Positions 24,566-33,603 of a DNA stretch of 64,000 nucleotides are shown here, piece after piece (position 1 is the first letter of the stretch; each line of letters opens with the position of its first letter). The position numbers and the translations under genes were made by a program. The stretch is from Amycolatopsis lurida. Its GTDB lineage: Bacteria; Actinomycetota; Actinomycetes; Mycobacteriales; Pseudonocardiaceae. The stretch lies in NCBI RefSeq assembly GCF_900105055.1, contig NZ_FNTA01000004.1, positions 2,573,501 through 2,637,500 on the forward strand, in the 5' to 3' direction. The notes under the pieces were generated by a model. The model saw nothing but the letters and a program-made list of their open reading frames with translations, did no database searches and had not been told where the DNA came from.

Positions 24566-26320
24566 TCAGAAGTTGCTGAAGACGTTGACGAACATCTTGT
24601 CGATGCCGTACGGGTCGACGGCCTGGTAGCTGCGGGCCTTGGACTTCTGCGCGATCTCGTCGAGGACTCGGCTGTCGGCCTGCGCGCCGTAGGCCATGGT
24701 GAAGATGCGGACGGAGTTGTCCAGCCGTTCGGCATCGACGTTCTGCAGCACCTGCTCCTTCGTCCCGGCCTCGGTGTTCTCGCCGTCGGTCAGGAAGACG
24801 ACGGCGTTGATCAGGTTCGGGTCGAACTCCCGCCGCATCTTCTCGTTGGCGGCCATCACGGTCTGGTACAGCGCCGTATCGCCTTTCGGGGTCAGGTTAT
24901 CGACCAGGTCGACCATCGGGCCGCGGACGTTCTTCACCTTGCCGATCGGCATCTTTTCCTCGTACCCGTCGGAGAACGTCCACAGCCCGACCTCGTCTTC
25001 GGGATGCAGGTACTCGAGCTGTTTCCGGATCGCGGGTTTCAGCAGGGCGATCCGGCTCTCGGCATACGGCTTGTCCTTGCGGTTCTTGTCGAACGGTTCG
25101 TTCATCGAGCCGGACAGGTCCAGTACCAGCAGGATCCGGCCGCGCCGTTGCGTGTACTCCCAGCCGTCCAGCATCTTCTGGATCTGTTCGCCGGTGGGGA
25201 CGCCGATCTTCGGCGGCTCTTGGGCTCCCTGGGTGCCCACGACCCCGGCGAGCTCCGGGGTCCCGTTACCGCCGGGGTCGCGGAATCCGAGCTCACGGAA
25301 CCGTTTCTGCTGTTCGGTCTCCAGGAGGAAGTCGTAGAAGTCCTTGGCCGCCGCCTGCTGTTCCGGGGACGCGTTCGCGGTGACCAGGAACGGATGATCG
25401 ATCAGCATCGTCCCTTCCCGCGGGTGGACGGCGACCAGCGGGCGCAGCGGCGCGACCGGGTTTCCCTTCAGCTGCGCCGGATCCCCGGTCGGCACACCGC
25501 GGTTGTAGAGGTAGACCATCTGCTCCTGCATCGCCATCGCGCTGATGTAGGGCGTCGGCTTCTTGCGGTCCTCGTCGTACAGCGTCTTCAGGAAGGCCAC
25601 CGAATCGTCGCTGTAGTAGGCGACCGACGCCTCGATCCCGCGGACGAACTGCACGGTCTCCGCGGTGCCGATCTTGCCGTAGTCGCCGCCCGTCGCGGCG
25701 AAGTAGGTCGCGATGGTCGCGGCGAGCCCGGACGTCGACCGCCGCGGGTTGTCCTTGCCGAGCGTGAAGTTCCCCCACTGGGCGTACGCCGCGCCTTTCG
25801 AGGCCCAGCCGCCGTTCCGGTTCACTTCCAGTACGTCGCCCCAGCCGAGGGTCTTGCCCGGCCAGCCCATCGCCTTGGCCATCGGCTCGGGCATCGCGAT
25901 CACCATCGGGCTGGTCGCGAGCGAGGTCTTCGGCCCGGCCTTGATCCGCTCGCCCTTTCCGCGCTGGCGCAGCAGATCGAGCCAGAGCGACGAACTGGGC
26001 AGCCAGACCTGAGGCTCGGGCTGGTGCTGGTCGAGGTCGTTCCAGCCGTCGGCGATGAGGTCGAGCGTCGCCCCCGAGGTCTTCTTGTGCGCCTCGACCT
26101 TCGCGCACCGGCCGCGGTCGAACGTCCGGCCGGTGTTGTTGTACCGCTCGGCCAGTTCGGCGATCAGATCACCCTTCTCCGTGGAAGAACTGGTGATCAG
26201 GCGGACGCAGTCGGCCCTGGTCGCGTTCGAGGGCGGGGTGACCGTGGTGGCGAGCAGGACGATCACGAGCGTCCCGACGAGCGCGCCGAAGACGAGCGAA
26301 AGCCAGCCTGATCTCCGCAT
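24566..26320 (-). CDS. Substrate-binding-like protein fused to a VWA domain, membrane-anchored
   Basis: 584 aa. N-terminal membrane anchor (about residues 6-28) followed by an extracytoplasmic solute-binding-protein fold (about 40-345; LDLIADGWNDLDQ, SLATSPMVIAMPEPMAKAMG, EQQAAAKDFYDFLLETEQQK). Then a von Willebrand A domain at about 395-575 has a complete metal site: DLSGSM (401-406), a Thr in GDTALY and an Asp in LTDGENTEAG. VWA domains bind partner proteins through a divalent metal. The MRRSGW start at 26320 follows a G-rich site. It lies 36 bp after the KAP gene and 1 bp before the small membrane gene, which suggests an envelope complex of the three products. Confidence 0.85.
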   Translation of the reverse strand: MRRSGWLSLVFGALVGTLVIVLLATTVTPPSNATRADCVRLITSSSTEKGDLIAELAERYNNTGRTFDRGRCAKVEAHKKTSGATLDLIADGWNDLDQHQPEPQVWLPSSSLWLDLLRQRGKGERIKAGPKTSLATSPMVIAMPEPMAKAMGWPGKTLGWGDVLEVNRNGGWASKGAAYAQWGNFTLGKDNPRRSTSGLAATIATYFAATGGDYGKIGTAETVQFVRGIEASVAYYSDDSVAFLKTLYDEDRKKPTPYISAMAMQEQMVYLYNRGVPTGDPAQLKGNPVAPLRPLVAVHPREGTMLIDHPFLVTANASPEQQAAAKDFYDFLLETEQQKRFRELGFRDPGGNGTPELAGVVGTQGAQEPPKIGVPTGEQIQKMLDGWEYTQRRGRILLVLDLSGSMNEPFDKNRKDKPYAESRIALLKPAIRKQLEYLHPEDEVGLWTFSDGYEEKMPIGKVKNVRGPMVDLVDNLTPKGDTALYQTVMAANEKMRREFDPNLINAVVFLTDGENTEAGTKEQVLQNVDAERLDNSVRIFTMAYGAQADSRVLDEIAQKSKARSYQAVDPYGIDKMFVNVFSNF

Positions 26321-26356
26321 GTGCCGCCCCCTAGCCGTCGTAGCGGGCAAGTGTAG

Positions 26357-28978
26357 CTACAACGCGGTTCCCGGTTCTGTCTCCTCGGTCACGAGATCGT
26401 AGGTTTCGAAACTGAAGCGGGCGAGGGTGCCCACCCAATTCCGATAGACCTGTAGATCATCGAAGGATTCGGCGTCTAGCCGCCATTCAGGTGGAAAGGC
26501 CTCCCGCACCGATTCCCCGGCGGAAAGGGCGACGAACGTCCTGCGCGCGGCGTCCGGATCGGCGACCAGCAGGGTCAGCAGGACGAGCACCGCCCGGTAG
26601 GGACCGCCGACGAACCGCGCCAACTCCGCGTCCGGGATGCCGATGCGCACGAGCCGGTAGAGGTTGACCAGCTTCCGGATCTCGCGCGGCGTGTTCAGCC
26701 TTTTCCGCAGCACGTGGACGAAAGCGCGTTCGACCTCGGTGAGCCGCAACCGGTCCGGCCGCATGTTGTAGAACGTCGGCGGGGCCGTCTCCTGGACGAC
26801 CACCTCCCTCGTTTCGCCGCCTTCGGGGGCACCGTCGTCCTCCGGCCATTCTTCGGGCTCGGACGGCTCCGGTGCCCGTTCCTCGATCGGCATCAGCGCG
26901 TCGATCAGCTCGTCCGCCGCGCTTCCCATGGGGCGCAGGGCGAACACGATCTGGAAGATCTTGTCGAGGTACTCCGCCTGTCGCGCCTCCCCCGCGCCGA
27001 ACAGTTCTTCGTGGTGCTGGTCGAGGCAGCGCCGCAGCCACCGCGGATCGACCGCGACCACCACGACGAACGCGGGCAGCGCCAGCAGCAGATGCACGGC
27101 GGCCAGCACTTCGATCACCTTCGAAGGTGGGCAACGGTCGAGATCGTCGACGTAGAGCACGATCCGTTCCAGCGGCGGCTTGCCCTTGCCGCCCGCCCGC
27201 AGCCATTCCTCCCTGGCGTCCCCCAGATCAGCACTCAGGTTCGCGAGATCTTCGCGGACCCGGGCGAAAACCCCTTGGTAGTCCCCGTACCGGCCGGTTT
27301 TCGCCTCCTCGATCAGATCGCCGAGCCTGCTCGCCGCGTCCAGGCGCCTCAGTCGCTCCTCGGTTTCCCGAACCTCGGTCTCGAATCGTTCCGCGCGTTT
27401 GTCGACGTCGTGCCGCAGATTGTCCAATGTGGACTTCACCGGCGCGAGGGCGGCCCTGGCGGTGGTGAAGGCCGGGGTCAGCACGGCGCCGAGCGCGACG
27501 ATGCCGCCCGCCGCGGCGAGGATCGCGTTGTGCCACAAGGCCCAGCCGGTGATCGCCCCGGCGACACCGAGCACGCCCAGCACCGCGTACCCCGCGACGG
27601 CGAGCCTCCGCCGACGACGTTCGGCCCGGTCCTTCCCGGACACCAGCAGCCGCCAGCGCCAGGTGAGCGGGGAATCCGCCTTGACCGCCTTCAGCCCCGC
27701 GAGCCGGTTGCGCAGTTCCTCGCGTTCGGCGCGGACCTCGCCGGCGTCCGCGTGCGTCTCGGGCGCGCCGAGATTGCGGAACAGGTGGTCCACCAGCCCG
27801 ACCCACAGATGGTCGTCGTGGTACTGCCAGGCGTTGAACCGGATCTGCCGGATCTCACCGGCGAACACGCTGTTGGCGGCGTCGCCGCGGGACCGGCGCG
27901 CCAGTTCGGCCACCCGGTCGGTCACCTGGCGGACGAAACTCGACTTGCCGGAACCCCAGGGCCCCAGCAGCGCGACACACAGCGGCGGACTGGTCTCGCG
28001 GTCCGCGATGACCGCGGCGAGAGTGCGCACGTCGTCGTGGAAACCGATCAGGTCGACCGGGCTTTCGAGGTCGGGCGTGATCCGCGGCCGCGCCCGGCCC
28101 GGTTTGGGCTCGACGAAGCCGGTGCCGTCGATCTGGTTGCCGAAGCGGTCCCACACCCGGATCGTGCGGTCGTCCCCGACCGTGACGATCTTCTCGTTGC
28201 CCGCGGTGCAGACGATCGCCCGGACGTTCCCCTGATGTCCCTTGAGGAGCGTGTAGTCCCGCGGGTCGTCGATCTCGCGGACGCGGACCTCGCCGTCGGA
28301 ACCGCCGGAGAGCACCAATCTGCCGTCCGCGCCGAAGGCCAGTGCCCGCACCACGCCGGTGTGCCCGGGGAAGACGAGTGCCGGATCGCCCTTGCGTCCC
28401 CACAACCGGACCATCTCGCCTTCGGCGGACAGCACCTGCCTGCCGTCGGCGGAGATCGCGACCACATGGACCGCGGCCGCGCCGCCGAACCGGTAGTGCG
28501 AAACGATTTCCCCGTCCCACAGCCGCACGCCACCGGCGTCGTCCCCGGCGACGACGACCCGGCCGTCCGGGGTCACCGCGACCGATTCGACCTCCGGCCC
28601 GCCGGTGCGCAGGGCCCGTACCGTCGCGCCGTCCAGTCGCCGGACCTCGACGGTGCTTCCCGCGCCGGACACGGCGAAGTCCTTCGCCACCGCCACCGCC
28701 ACGGTCCGCTTGGTGGTCTGGACCTCCGGGGCGTGCGCACCGGTACCGGTGATCCGCCAGCGCCGCACCGTCGCCCCATCGCAACCGACCACGTACTGCC
28801 CCGAAATACCCACCGCCAGCACCGGCCGATCGTGGCCGCTCAGCGCGAAACGCTGCTCTCCGGTCTCCAGGTCCCATACCCGCACGGTCCGGTCCGCACC
28901 GCCGGTGACCAGCCGGTTTCCCTTCACCGCGACCGCGAGGATCGGTTCTTCGTGTCCGGTGAAACGCGCCGTCGTCAT
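26357..28978 (-). CDS. WD40 beta-propeller fused to a KAP-family P-loop NTPase
   Basis: 873 aa. Residues 1-300 hold about seven WD40 blades (LVTGGADRTVRVWDLETGEQ, LVLSGGSDGEVRVREIDDPR, IVTVGDDRTIRVWDRFG). A KAP NTPase follows with Walker A GPWGSGKSS (339-347), two membrane helices inserted at about 459-505, a coiled coil (about 515-590) and Walker B IVLYVDDLDRCPP (606-618). The C-terminal part carries FYNMRPDRLRLTEVERAFVH and LNTPREIRKLVNLYRLVR. KAP NTPases with membrane inserts are known from animal Kidins220 and bacterial PifA-like phage-exclusion proteins. ATG 28978 is chosen; the longer frame overlaps the snpA promoter. First gene of a three-gene operon. Confidence 0.88.
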   Translation of the reverse strand: MTTARFTGHEEPILAVAVKGNRLVTGGADRTVRVWDLETGEQRFALSGHDRPVLAVGISGQYVVGCDGATVRRWRITGTGAHAPEVQTTKRTVAVAVAKDFAVSGAGSTVEVRRLDGATVRALRTGGPEVESVAVTPDGRVVVAGDDAGGVRLWDGEIVSHYRFGGAAAVHVVAISADGRQVLSAEGEMVRLWGRKGDPALVFPGHTGVVRALAFGADGRLVLSGGSDGEVRVREIDDPRDYTLLKGHQGNVRAIVCTAGNEKIVTVGDDRTIRVWDRFGNQIDGTGFVEPKPGRARPRITPDLESPVDLIGFHDDVRTLAAVIADRETSPPLCVALLGPWGSGKSSFVRQVTDRVAELARRSRGDAANSVFAGEIRQIRFNAWQYHDDHLWVGLVDHLFRNLGAPETHADAGEVRAEREELRNRLAGLKAVKADSPLTWRWRLLVSGKDRAERRRRRLAVAGYAVLGVLGVAGAITGWALWHNAILAAAGGIVALGAVLTPAFTTARAALAPVKSTLDNLRHDVDKRAERFETEVRETEERLRRLDAASRLGDLIEEAKTGRYGDYQGVFARVREDLANLSADLGDAREEWLRAGGKGKPPLERIVLYVDDLDRCPPSKVIEVLAAVHLLLALPAFVVVVAVDPRWLRRCLDQHHEELFGAGEARQAEYLDKIFQIVFALRPMGSAADELIDALMPIEERAPEPSEPEEWPEDDGAPEGGETREVVVQETAPPTFYNMRPDRLRLTEVERAFVHVLRKRLNTPREIRKLVNLYRLVRIGIPDAELARFVGGPYRAVLVLLTLLVADPDAARRTFVALSAGESVREAFPPEWRLDAESFDDLQVYRNWVGTLARFSFETYDLVTEETEPGTAL

Positions 28979-29114
28979 AACGGCACAGTCTTCCGGTCGC
29001 GTCAAGATCATGGTTAACGACAGGCGACTATCGGCGGGTACCCCGAGCGCCCCGAAGGGTTCAGGGTCGACAGTGCTCCGAAATTCCAGCACGCCTTAAC
29101 GCGAGGAGTTCAAC

Positions 29115-29666
29115 GTGCTTCGACGTACCTTCGCCGCGGTGCTCACCGGCGCCGCGCTCTCCGTCTCGGTGCTTTCGGCACCCTCCGCCGGCGCCGCCGA
29201 GATCATGGCGACCACCCTGACCTACGACGACAGCCAGGCCGCGGAGTTCAAAGAAGCGGTGGCCGCCGGCGTCAACGTCTGGAACACCAACGTCACCAAC
29301 GTCCGGATCGTGAAGGCGACACCGGGGCAGCGGGTCAACATCCGGGTCATCGCCGACAACGGCTGGCCGCGCGCCACGCTCGGCCCGGTCCGCCCGAGCG
29401 GCACCGTCACCGTGTGGATGGGCAGGCAGGCCGTCCAGCAGGGTTACTACACGCCGCGGATCGCTTCCCACGAACTCGGGCACAGCCTCGGCCTGCCCGA
29501 CGTGAAGCCCGGCCCGTGCTCGTCGCTGATGTCCGGCTCGACCGGCGGTGTCAGCTGCAAGAGCGTGAACCCGAACGCGCAGGAGAAGGCCAGGGTCCAG
29601 CAGCTCTACGCCGGCACCGCGGTGCCGAGCGCCGACGCGGGCAAGGTCCTCGCGGACGTCGGCTGA
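29115..29666 (+). CDS. snpA: Snapalysin-family secreted zinc metalloprotease
   Basis: 183 aa. Signal peptide at about residues 1-28 (basic MLRR, Ala/Val/Leu core, cut near AGA-AE). The active-site motif SHELGHSLGLPD provides the H-E-x-x-H-x-x-G-x-x-D zinc/catalytic pattern of peptidase family M7. It is followed by SSLMSG (Met-turn) and a Cys pair (PCSSLMSG...SCKSV). GTG 29115 lies 6 bp after GAGGAG. The small size is normal for snapalysin. It is convergent with the ferredoxin gene across a strong hairpin. Confidence 0.9.
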   Translation: MLRRTFAAVLTGAALSVSVLSAPSAGAAEIMATTLTYDDSQAAEFKEAVAAGVNVWNTNVTNVRIVKATPGQRVNIRVIADNGWPRATLGPVRPSGTVTVWMGRQAVQQGYYTPRIASHELGHSLGLPDVKPGPCSSLMSGSTGGVSCKSVNPNAQEKARVQQLYAGTAVPSADAGKVLADVG

Positions 29667-29672
29667 TCCCGT

Positions 29673-29703
29673 GCCAGGGGGTGCCCGCCCGGCACCCCCT
29701 GGC
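29673..29703. terminator. Bidirectional terminator between snpA and the ferredoxin gene
   Basis: Perfect 13-bp stem GCCAGGGGGTGCC / GGCACCCCCTGGC with loop CGCCC, followed by CTGGGGTTTTC on the plus strand. Confidence 0.85.
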
Positions 29704-29712
29704 CTGGGGTTT

Positions 29713-29892
29713 TCACTCCTTCGCCGTGATCGCCGCCGCCGGGCACGACTGCACGGCGTCGCCGATGTCGGCCGGTTCCGGGTCCAGCAACCGGACCCGG
29801 CCGTCTTCTTCGTCCTGTTCGAACACCGCGGGCGCGGTCAGCACGCACATTCCGGCGCCCACACAGCGTTCCCGGTCCACTTCGAGTTTCAT
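29713..29892 (-). CDS. 3Fe-4S ferredoxin (P450 redox partner)
   Basis: 59 aa. Cysteines 10, 16 and 50 in ERCVGAGMC and SCPAAAI match the three-cysteine ferredoxins that feed electrons to actinomycete P450s. ATG 29892 (MKLEVDRERC) is 6 bp from the P450 stop; an in-frame ATG at 29907 overlapping the P450 is an alternative. Its place right after the P450 gene makes it the likely partner. Confidence 0.9.
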   Translation of the reverse strand: MKLEVDRERCVGAGMCVLTAPAVFEQDEEDGRVRLLDPEPADIGDAVQSCPAAAITAKE

Positions 29893-29897
29893 CGCGA

Positions 29898-31100
29898 TCA
29901 GTCCCATGCCACCGGGAGCGCGTACACCCCGTAGATGTCGGAGTCCGTCCGCATCGGGATCTCGTCGGCCGGAACGGCGAGGCGCAGCTTCGGGAACCTG
30001 GCGAGCAGCCCGGTGAAGGCGACCTTCATCTGTACCCGCGCGAGCTGCTGGCCGAGGCACTGGTGGACGCCGTGCCCGAAGGAGCCGTGTCCGGCGGTGT
30101 TCCGGCGGACGTCGAGCCGGTCGGGTTCCGGGAACTTCAGCGGATCACGGTTGGCCGCCTGGGCCGAAAGCGCGACCACCTCCCCCGCTTTGACGAGCTG
30201 CCCGCCGATCTCGACGTCTTCGAGCGCGGTGCGCGCGCCGGTGTGCGCGATGCTCAGGTAGCGCAGCAGTTCCTCGATCGCGCCTTCGACGCGCTCCGGA
30301 CCCTCGCGGACCGCCGCGAGCTGGTCCGGGTGGCGCAGCAAGGCGAAAGTGCCCAGCGCGAGCATGTTGGCCGTCGTGTCCAAACCGGCTCCCAGCAAGA
30401 GGAACGCGATACTGGTGAGTTCCTCGTCGGTGAGTTCCGTGGTCGTCAGTTCGCCGAGGATGTCGTCGGTCGGCTCGGCCCGCTTCGCCAGGATGAGTTT
30501 GTAGAGGTACTCCCCCAGCGCGTTGATGGCGGCTCCCTGCTCCTCGGCCGAGGCGTCCGGCTGGTTCAGCGGCAAGACGTTGCGGCGGAAGAACTCGTGG
30601 TCTTCGTACGGGACGCCGAGCAGCTCGCAGATCATCAGCGCCGGAATGGGCTGCGCGAAGGCCGTCACCAGGTCGGCCGACGTTCCTTGCCGTTCCATCG
30701 CGTCGAGATACTCGGTGGTCACCTGCTCCACCCGTTCGGAGAGCAGCCGCATCCGGCGGACGGTGAACTTGCCGGTGAGCAGCTTGCGGTACCGCGCGTG
30801 CTCCGCACCGTCCATCCTGATGAACATCCCCGGGGCCGCCGGCGGCATCTCCATCATCGCGGCCGCGCCCGGCAGCGGCGAGTGCATCAGCTCCTGCCGG
30901 GCACTGAACCGCGGATCCGCGAGGACGGCCCGGACGATCGCGTGCCCCGTCGCGAGCCAGCCTTCGTGGCCGTCGGGGAACGTCAGCCGGACGAGCGGGT
31001 GCTCGTCGCGCAGCGTGCCGAGCTCGGCGGGCGGGTCGAACGGGCAGCCCTTCGGTCGTTCGAGGGGCAGTTCGGTGAGATGAGGCACCGATGTGGTCAT
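29898..31100 (-). CDS. Cytochrome P450
   Basis: 400 aa, normal bacterial length. I-helix oxygen motif GAGLDTTANM (237-246), ExxR Glu277/Arg280 in EELLR, heme loop FGHGVHQCLGQQLAR with Cys348. The sequence looks like the CYP105/CYP107 type of actinomycete monooxygenase. It uses the adjacent ferredoxin and a reductase encoded elsewhere. Divergent from a two-HTH regulator with TGCAACG repeats between them, so probably regulated by it. Substrate unknown. Confidence 0.92.
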   Translation of the reverse strand: MTTSVPHLTELPLERPKGCPFDPPAELGTLRDEHPLVRLTFPDGHEGWLATGHAIVRAVLADPRFSARQELMHSPLPGAAAMMEMPPAAPGMFIRMDGAEHARYRKLLTGKFTVRRMRLLSERVEQVTTEYLDAMERQGTSADLVTAFAQPIPALMICELLGVPYEDHEFFRRNVLPLNQPDASAEEQGAAINALGEYLYKLILAKRAEPTDDILGELTTTELTDEELTSIAFLLLGAGLDTTANMLALGTFALLRHPDQLAAVREGPERVEGAIEELLRYLSIAHTGARTALEDVEIGGQLVKAGEVVALSAQAANRDPLKFPEPDRLDVRRNTAGHGSFGHGVHQCLGQQLARVQMKVAFTGLLARFPKLRLAVPADEIPMRTDSDIYGVYALPVAWD

Positions 31101-31138
31101 TTCTGTTCCTCCCAGTTTTTACCGATACTCGAAGGCTA

Positions 31139-31251
31139 CGTTGCATTTATGTTTGCCTCAAAGCTACGAGCTGGCTTTTTTGCCGTTGTCGCTGGTAGAT
31201 TTCGGGAAATCGTTGCAACGGTCGTGTCGATGAATGCAACGCCTCGTTGCA
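31139..31251. promoter_or_regulatory. TGCAACG/CGTTGCA operator cluster between P450 and regulator
   Basis: CGTTGCA at 31139-31145, the palindrome CGTTGCAACG at 31211-31220, and TGCAACG-CCT-CGTTGCA at 31235-31251. Four or five copies of one 7-mer within 113 bp of a divergent promoter region indicate binding sites, most likely for the adjacent regulator. Confidence 0.7.
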
Positions 31252-31283
31252 ATGATCTGCGCGTGAACGCACAGGAGGTGCCC

Positions 31284-32213
31284 ATGCCGGGCGGCAGGCT
31301 GACCCAGGAGGACCGCAGGCTGATCGCGACCTGGCTCAAGGACGGTCTCGGTTACGCCGAGATCGCCCGGCGGCTCGGGCGGCCGACGTCGACGATCAGC
31401 CGCGAGGTCGCGCGCAACAGCGGCCGGTCCGGCTACCGCGCCGAAGAAGCGAACCGCGTGACCGGCGAACGCGCCCGGCGCCGCAAACCGCAACCGCGCA
31501 CCGTCCCCGTCGTCGAGAACGGCTACGGCCGGGACCCGGAAGCCGTACGCGCCTTCGAAACCGACTTCGCCGAGATGATCGTGGCGACCGGATTGCCCCG
31601 CATGACCGCGCGGGTCCTCGCCTGCCTGGCCGTGAGCGACGACGGAGTGCTCACCGCCTCCGAACTCACCCGGCGGCTCCAGGTCAGCCCGGCCTCGATC
31701 TCGAACGCCGTCGCCTACCTCGAAGCGCAGGCGATGCTCAAGCGGGAACGGGACGGCCGCCGGGAGCAGTACGTCATCGACGAGGAGATGCCACAGCGGG
31801 TCTGGGCCGAAAGCGTTCGCGCGAACCAGGAATGGGTCAAGATCTCCCGCCAGGGCGCCGAAGTCCTCGGCGTCGGGACCCCCGCCGGCGCCCGCTTGGA
31901 CGACCTCTCCCGATTCCACGCGCGCATCAACGAAGTCATGCACGACGACCGCGTCGCGGTCTTCGCCGGTGACGCGCTCACCGTGCTCACCGCACTCCTC
32001 CACGCCGGCCGAGGGCTGTCACTTCCGGCACTCGCGTCCGCGCTGGACTGGTCGTCCGATCGGGTTTCGGCCGCCTTAAGGGTGGCGGAAGAGCATCCGC
32101 ACATCGCCGGGCCGGTGTGGGTGGATTCTCACGCTGGGGAGTATCGGGCGGTTCCGTTGGTGGAACGGCTAACGGCTGGGCAGTTGGCTGCTTTGGGTCG
32201 TCCTAGGGGGTGA
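31284..32213 (+). CDS. GbsR/MarR-like regulator with an IS30-type N-terminal HTH
   Basis: 309 aa. An IS30/Tra8-like helix-turn-helix at about residues 5-45 (LTQEDRRLIATWLKDGLGYA, EIARRLGRPTSTISREVARN), a basic linker, then a MarR/GbsR winged helix at about 85-160 (MTARVLACLAVSDDGVLTAS, ELTRRLQVSPASISNAVAYL), and a helical C-terminus. ATG 31284 is 5 bp after GGAGG; a GTG at 31263 is in frame but less well placed. Expected to control the divergent P450-ferredoxin pair. Having two DNA-binding modules in one regulator is uncommon but recurs in actinomycetes. Confidence 0.82.
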   Translation: MPGGRLTQEDRRLIATWLKDGLGYAEIARRLGRPTSTISREVARNSGRSGYRAEEANRVTGERARRRKPQPRTVPVVENGYGRDPEAVRAFETDFAEMIVATGLPRMTARVLACLAVSDDGVLTASELTRRLQVSPASISNAVAYLEAQAMLKRERDGRREQYVIDEEMPQRVWAESVRANQEWVKISRQGAEVLGVGTPAGARLDDLSRFHARINEVMHDDRVAVFAGDALTVLTALLHAGRGLSLPALASALDWSSDRVSAALRVAEEHPHIAGPVWVDSHAGEYRAVPLVERLTAGQLAALGRPRG

Positions 32214-33603
32214 GGAGTCTCGGGTGCCTGGGTTGGTAGCCGATTTCTGGCGACGGTCGCTTTGCCGGGCTTTGTCGGTCTTGGGTGGTGGATTGGCGGC
32301 TGGAGAACCCGCTGTTGGGTGGGTGGCTCTTTCGGCGAAGCTGATGGGTGTCCGGGGGCATTCCAGCACCAGGTGCCCGACCTGGCCGTCGCCGGTTTTC
32401 GGTCGGGAGGCGGGTGTGCGGCGGCACTCCCGGCATATGGAGGACTCCCCGCCGCACGAGCCGGGGGTTGTCGGCGAGGATGCGAGGATTCCGAACGGCC
32501 GCCGCCGGTACTCGGCGAAACTGACGGGTGGCCAAGGACACTCAAGCCCAGGAGCCCGAACGGGCCGCCGCTTTCCGGCCAGGAGGCGGGTGTGCGACGG
32601 CACTCCCAGCACACGGAGAACTCCCCACCGCACGAGCCGGGGTTATTGCCGATTTTCGGCGACGACGCGAGGATTCCGAACGGCCGCCGGTATTCGGCGA
32701 AACTGACGGGTGGCCAAGGACACTCAAGCCCAGGAGCCCGAACGAGCCGCCGCCATTTACCGGCCAGAAGGCGGGTGCACGGCGGCACTCCCGACACACG
32801 GAGAACTCCCCACCGCACGAGCCGGGGATTGTTGCCGATTTTCGGCGACGACGCGAGGATTCCGAACGGCCGCCGGTATTCGGCGAAACTGACGGGTGGC
32901 CAAGGACACTCAAGCCCAGGAGCCCGAACGGACCGTCGCCATTTTCCGGCCAGAAGGCGGGTGTACGGGGGCAATCCGGCACATGGACAGCTCCCGCCGC
33001 ACGGACCGGGGTCGTTGCCGATTTTCGGCGAGGCTGATGGGGTGTCCGGGGACGTTCGAGCACCAGGTTCCCGACCGGACCGTCGCCATTTACCGGCCAG
33101 AAGGCGGGTGCACGGCGGCACTCCCAGCACATGGAGAACGCCCCGCCGCACGAGCCGGGGTTATTGCCGATTTCCGGCGACGACGCGAGGATTCCGAACG
33201 GCCGTCATCGGTACTCGGCGAAACTGACGGGTGGCCAAGGACACCCAAGCACCAGGTGCCCGAACAGACCGCCGCCGCTTTCCGGCCAGAAGGCGGGTGC
33301 ACGGCGGCAAACCCGGCACATGGAGAACCGCCCCGCGGCGCGAGCCGGGGTCATTGCCGTGTTTCGGCAACAGGCCCGATTGCCACCCGGTCCCCGGAGA
33401 ACCAGCAGGTGTCTGAGGAGGCCGTCGCCGGTATTCGGCTATGCGCAGTGTGCGTGGCGACGACCTGGCACCTGGAGAACTCTCCGTCGCGCAATGGCTA
33501 GGGCCGTGGCCGTTTTCCGGCAACGCGATCGCTTCCGATTGGCGCCGGAACGAGCTGCCGACTTCCCGCTTCGAAGCCAGGACCCGTTTTCTGGCGAGAG
33601 TGT
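32214..33603. repeat. Degenerate about 186-bp repeat array built of 13-nt hairpins; no gene
   Basis: 1.39 kb between two genes. Landmark GCGAAA/GCGAAG-type units start at 32335, 32515, 32697, 32883, 33028 and 33218 (steps 180, 182, 186, 145, 190). Each unit carries up to three 13-mers of the form GCCGnTTTyCGGC, at 32239, 32391, 32504, 32567, 32648, 32686, 32752, 32834, 32872, 32938, 33017, 33085, 33166, 33207, 33274, 33356, 33427 and 33509. Recurrent phrases are CTGACGGGTGGCCAAGGACA, GACGCGAGGATTCCGAACGG and CCAGAAGGCGGGTGCACGGC. All six frames stay partly open because of GC content; no frame is convincing as a protein. Confidence 0.85.

Noticed and set aside
26714..29017. 767-codon open frame on the plus strand
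   Set aside because: It is antisense to the WD40-KAP gene. It has no recognisable domain and the composition of a shadow frame.
32129..33151. Long open frame on the minus strand through the 186-bp array, with a repeated 62-residue unit
   Set aside because: Frames on both strands are equally open because the DNA is GC-rich and the period is often a multiple of three. Unit lengths of 180, 182, 145 and 190 bp break any fixed reading frame, no start or ribosome site fits, and conservation follows the palindromes rather than codons.
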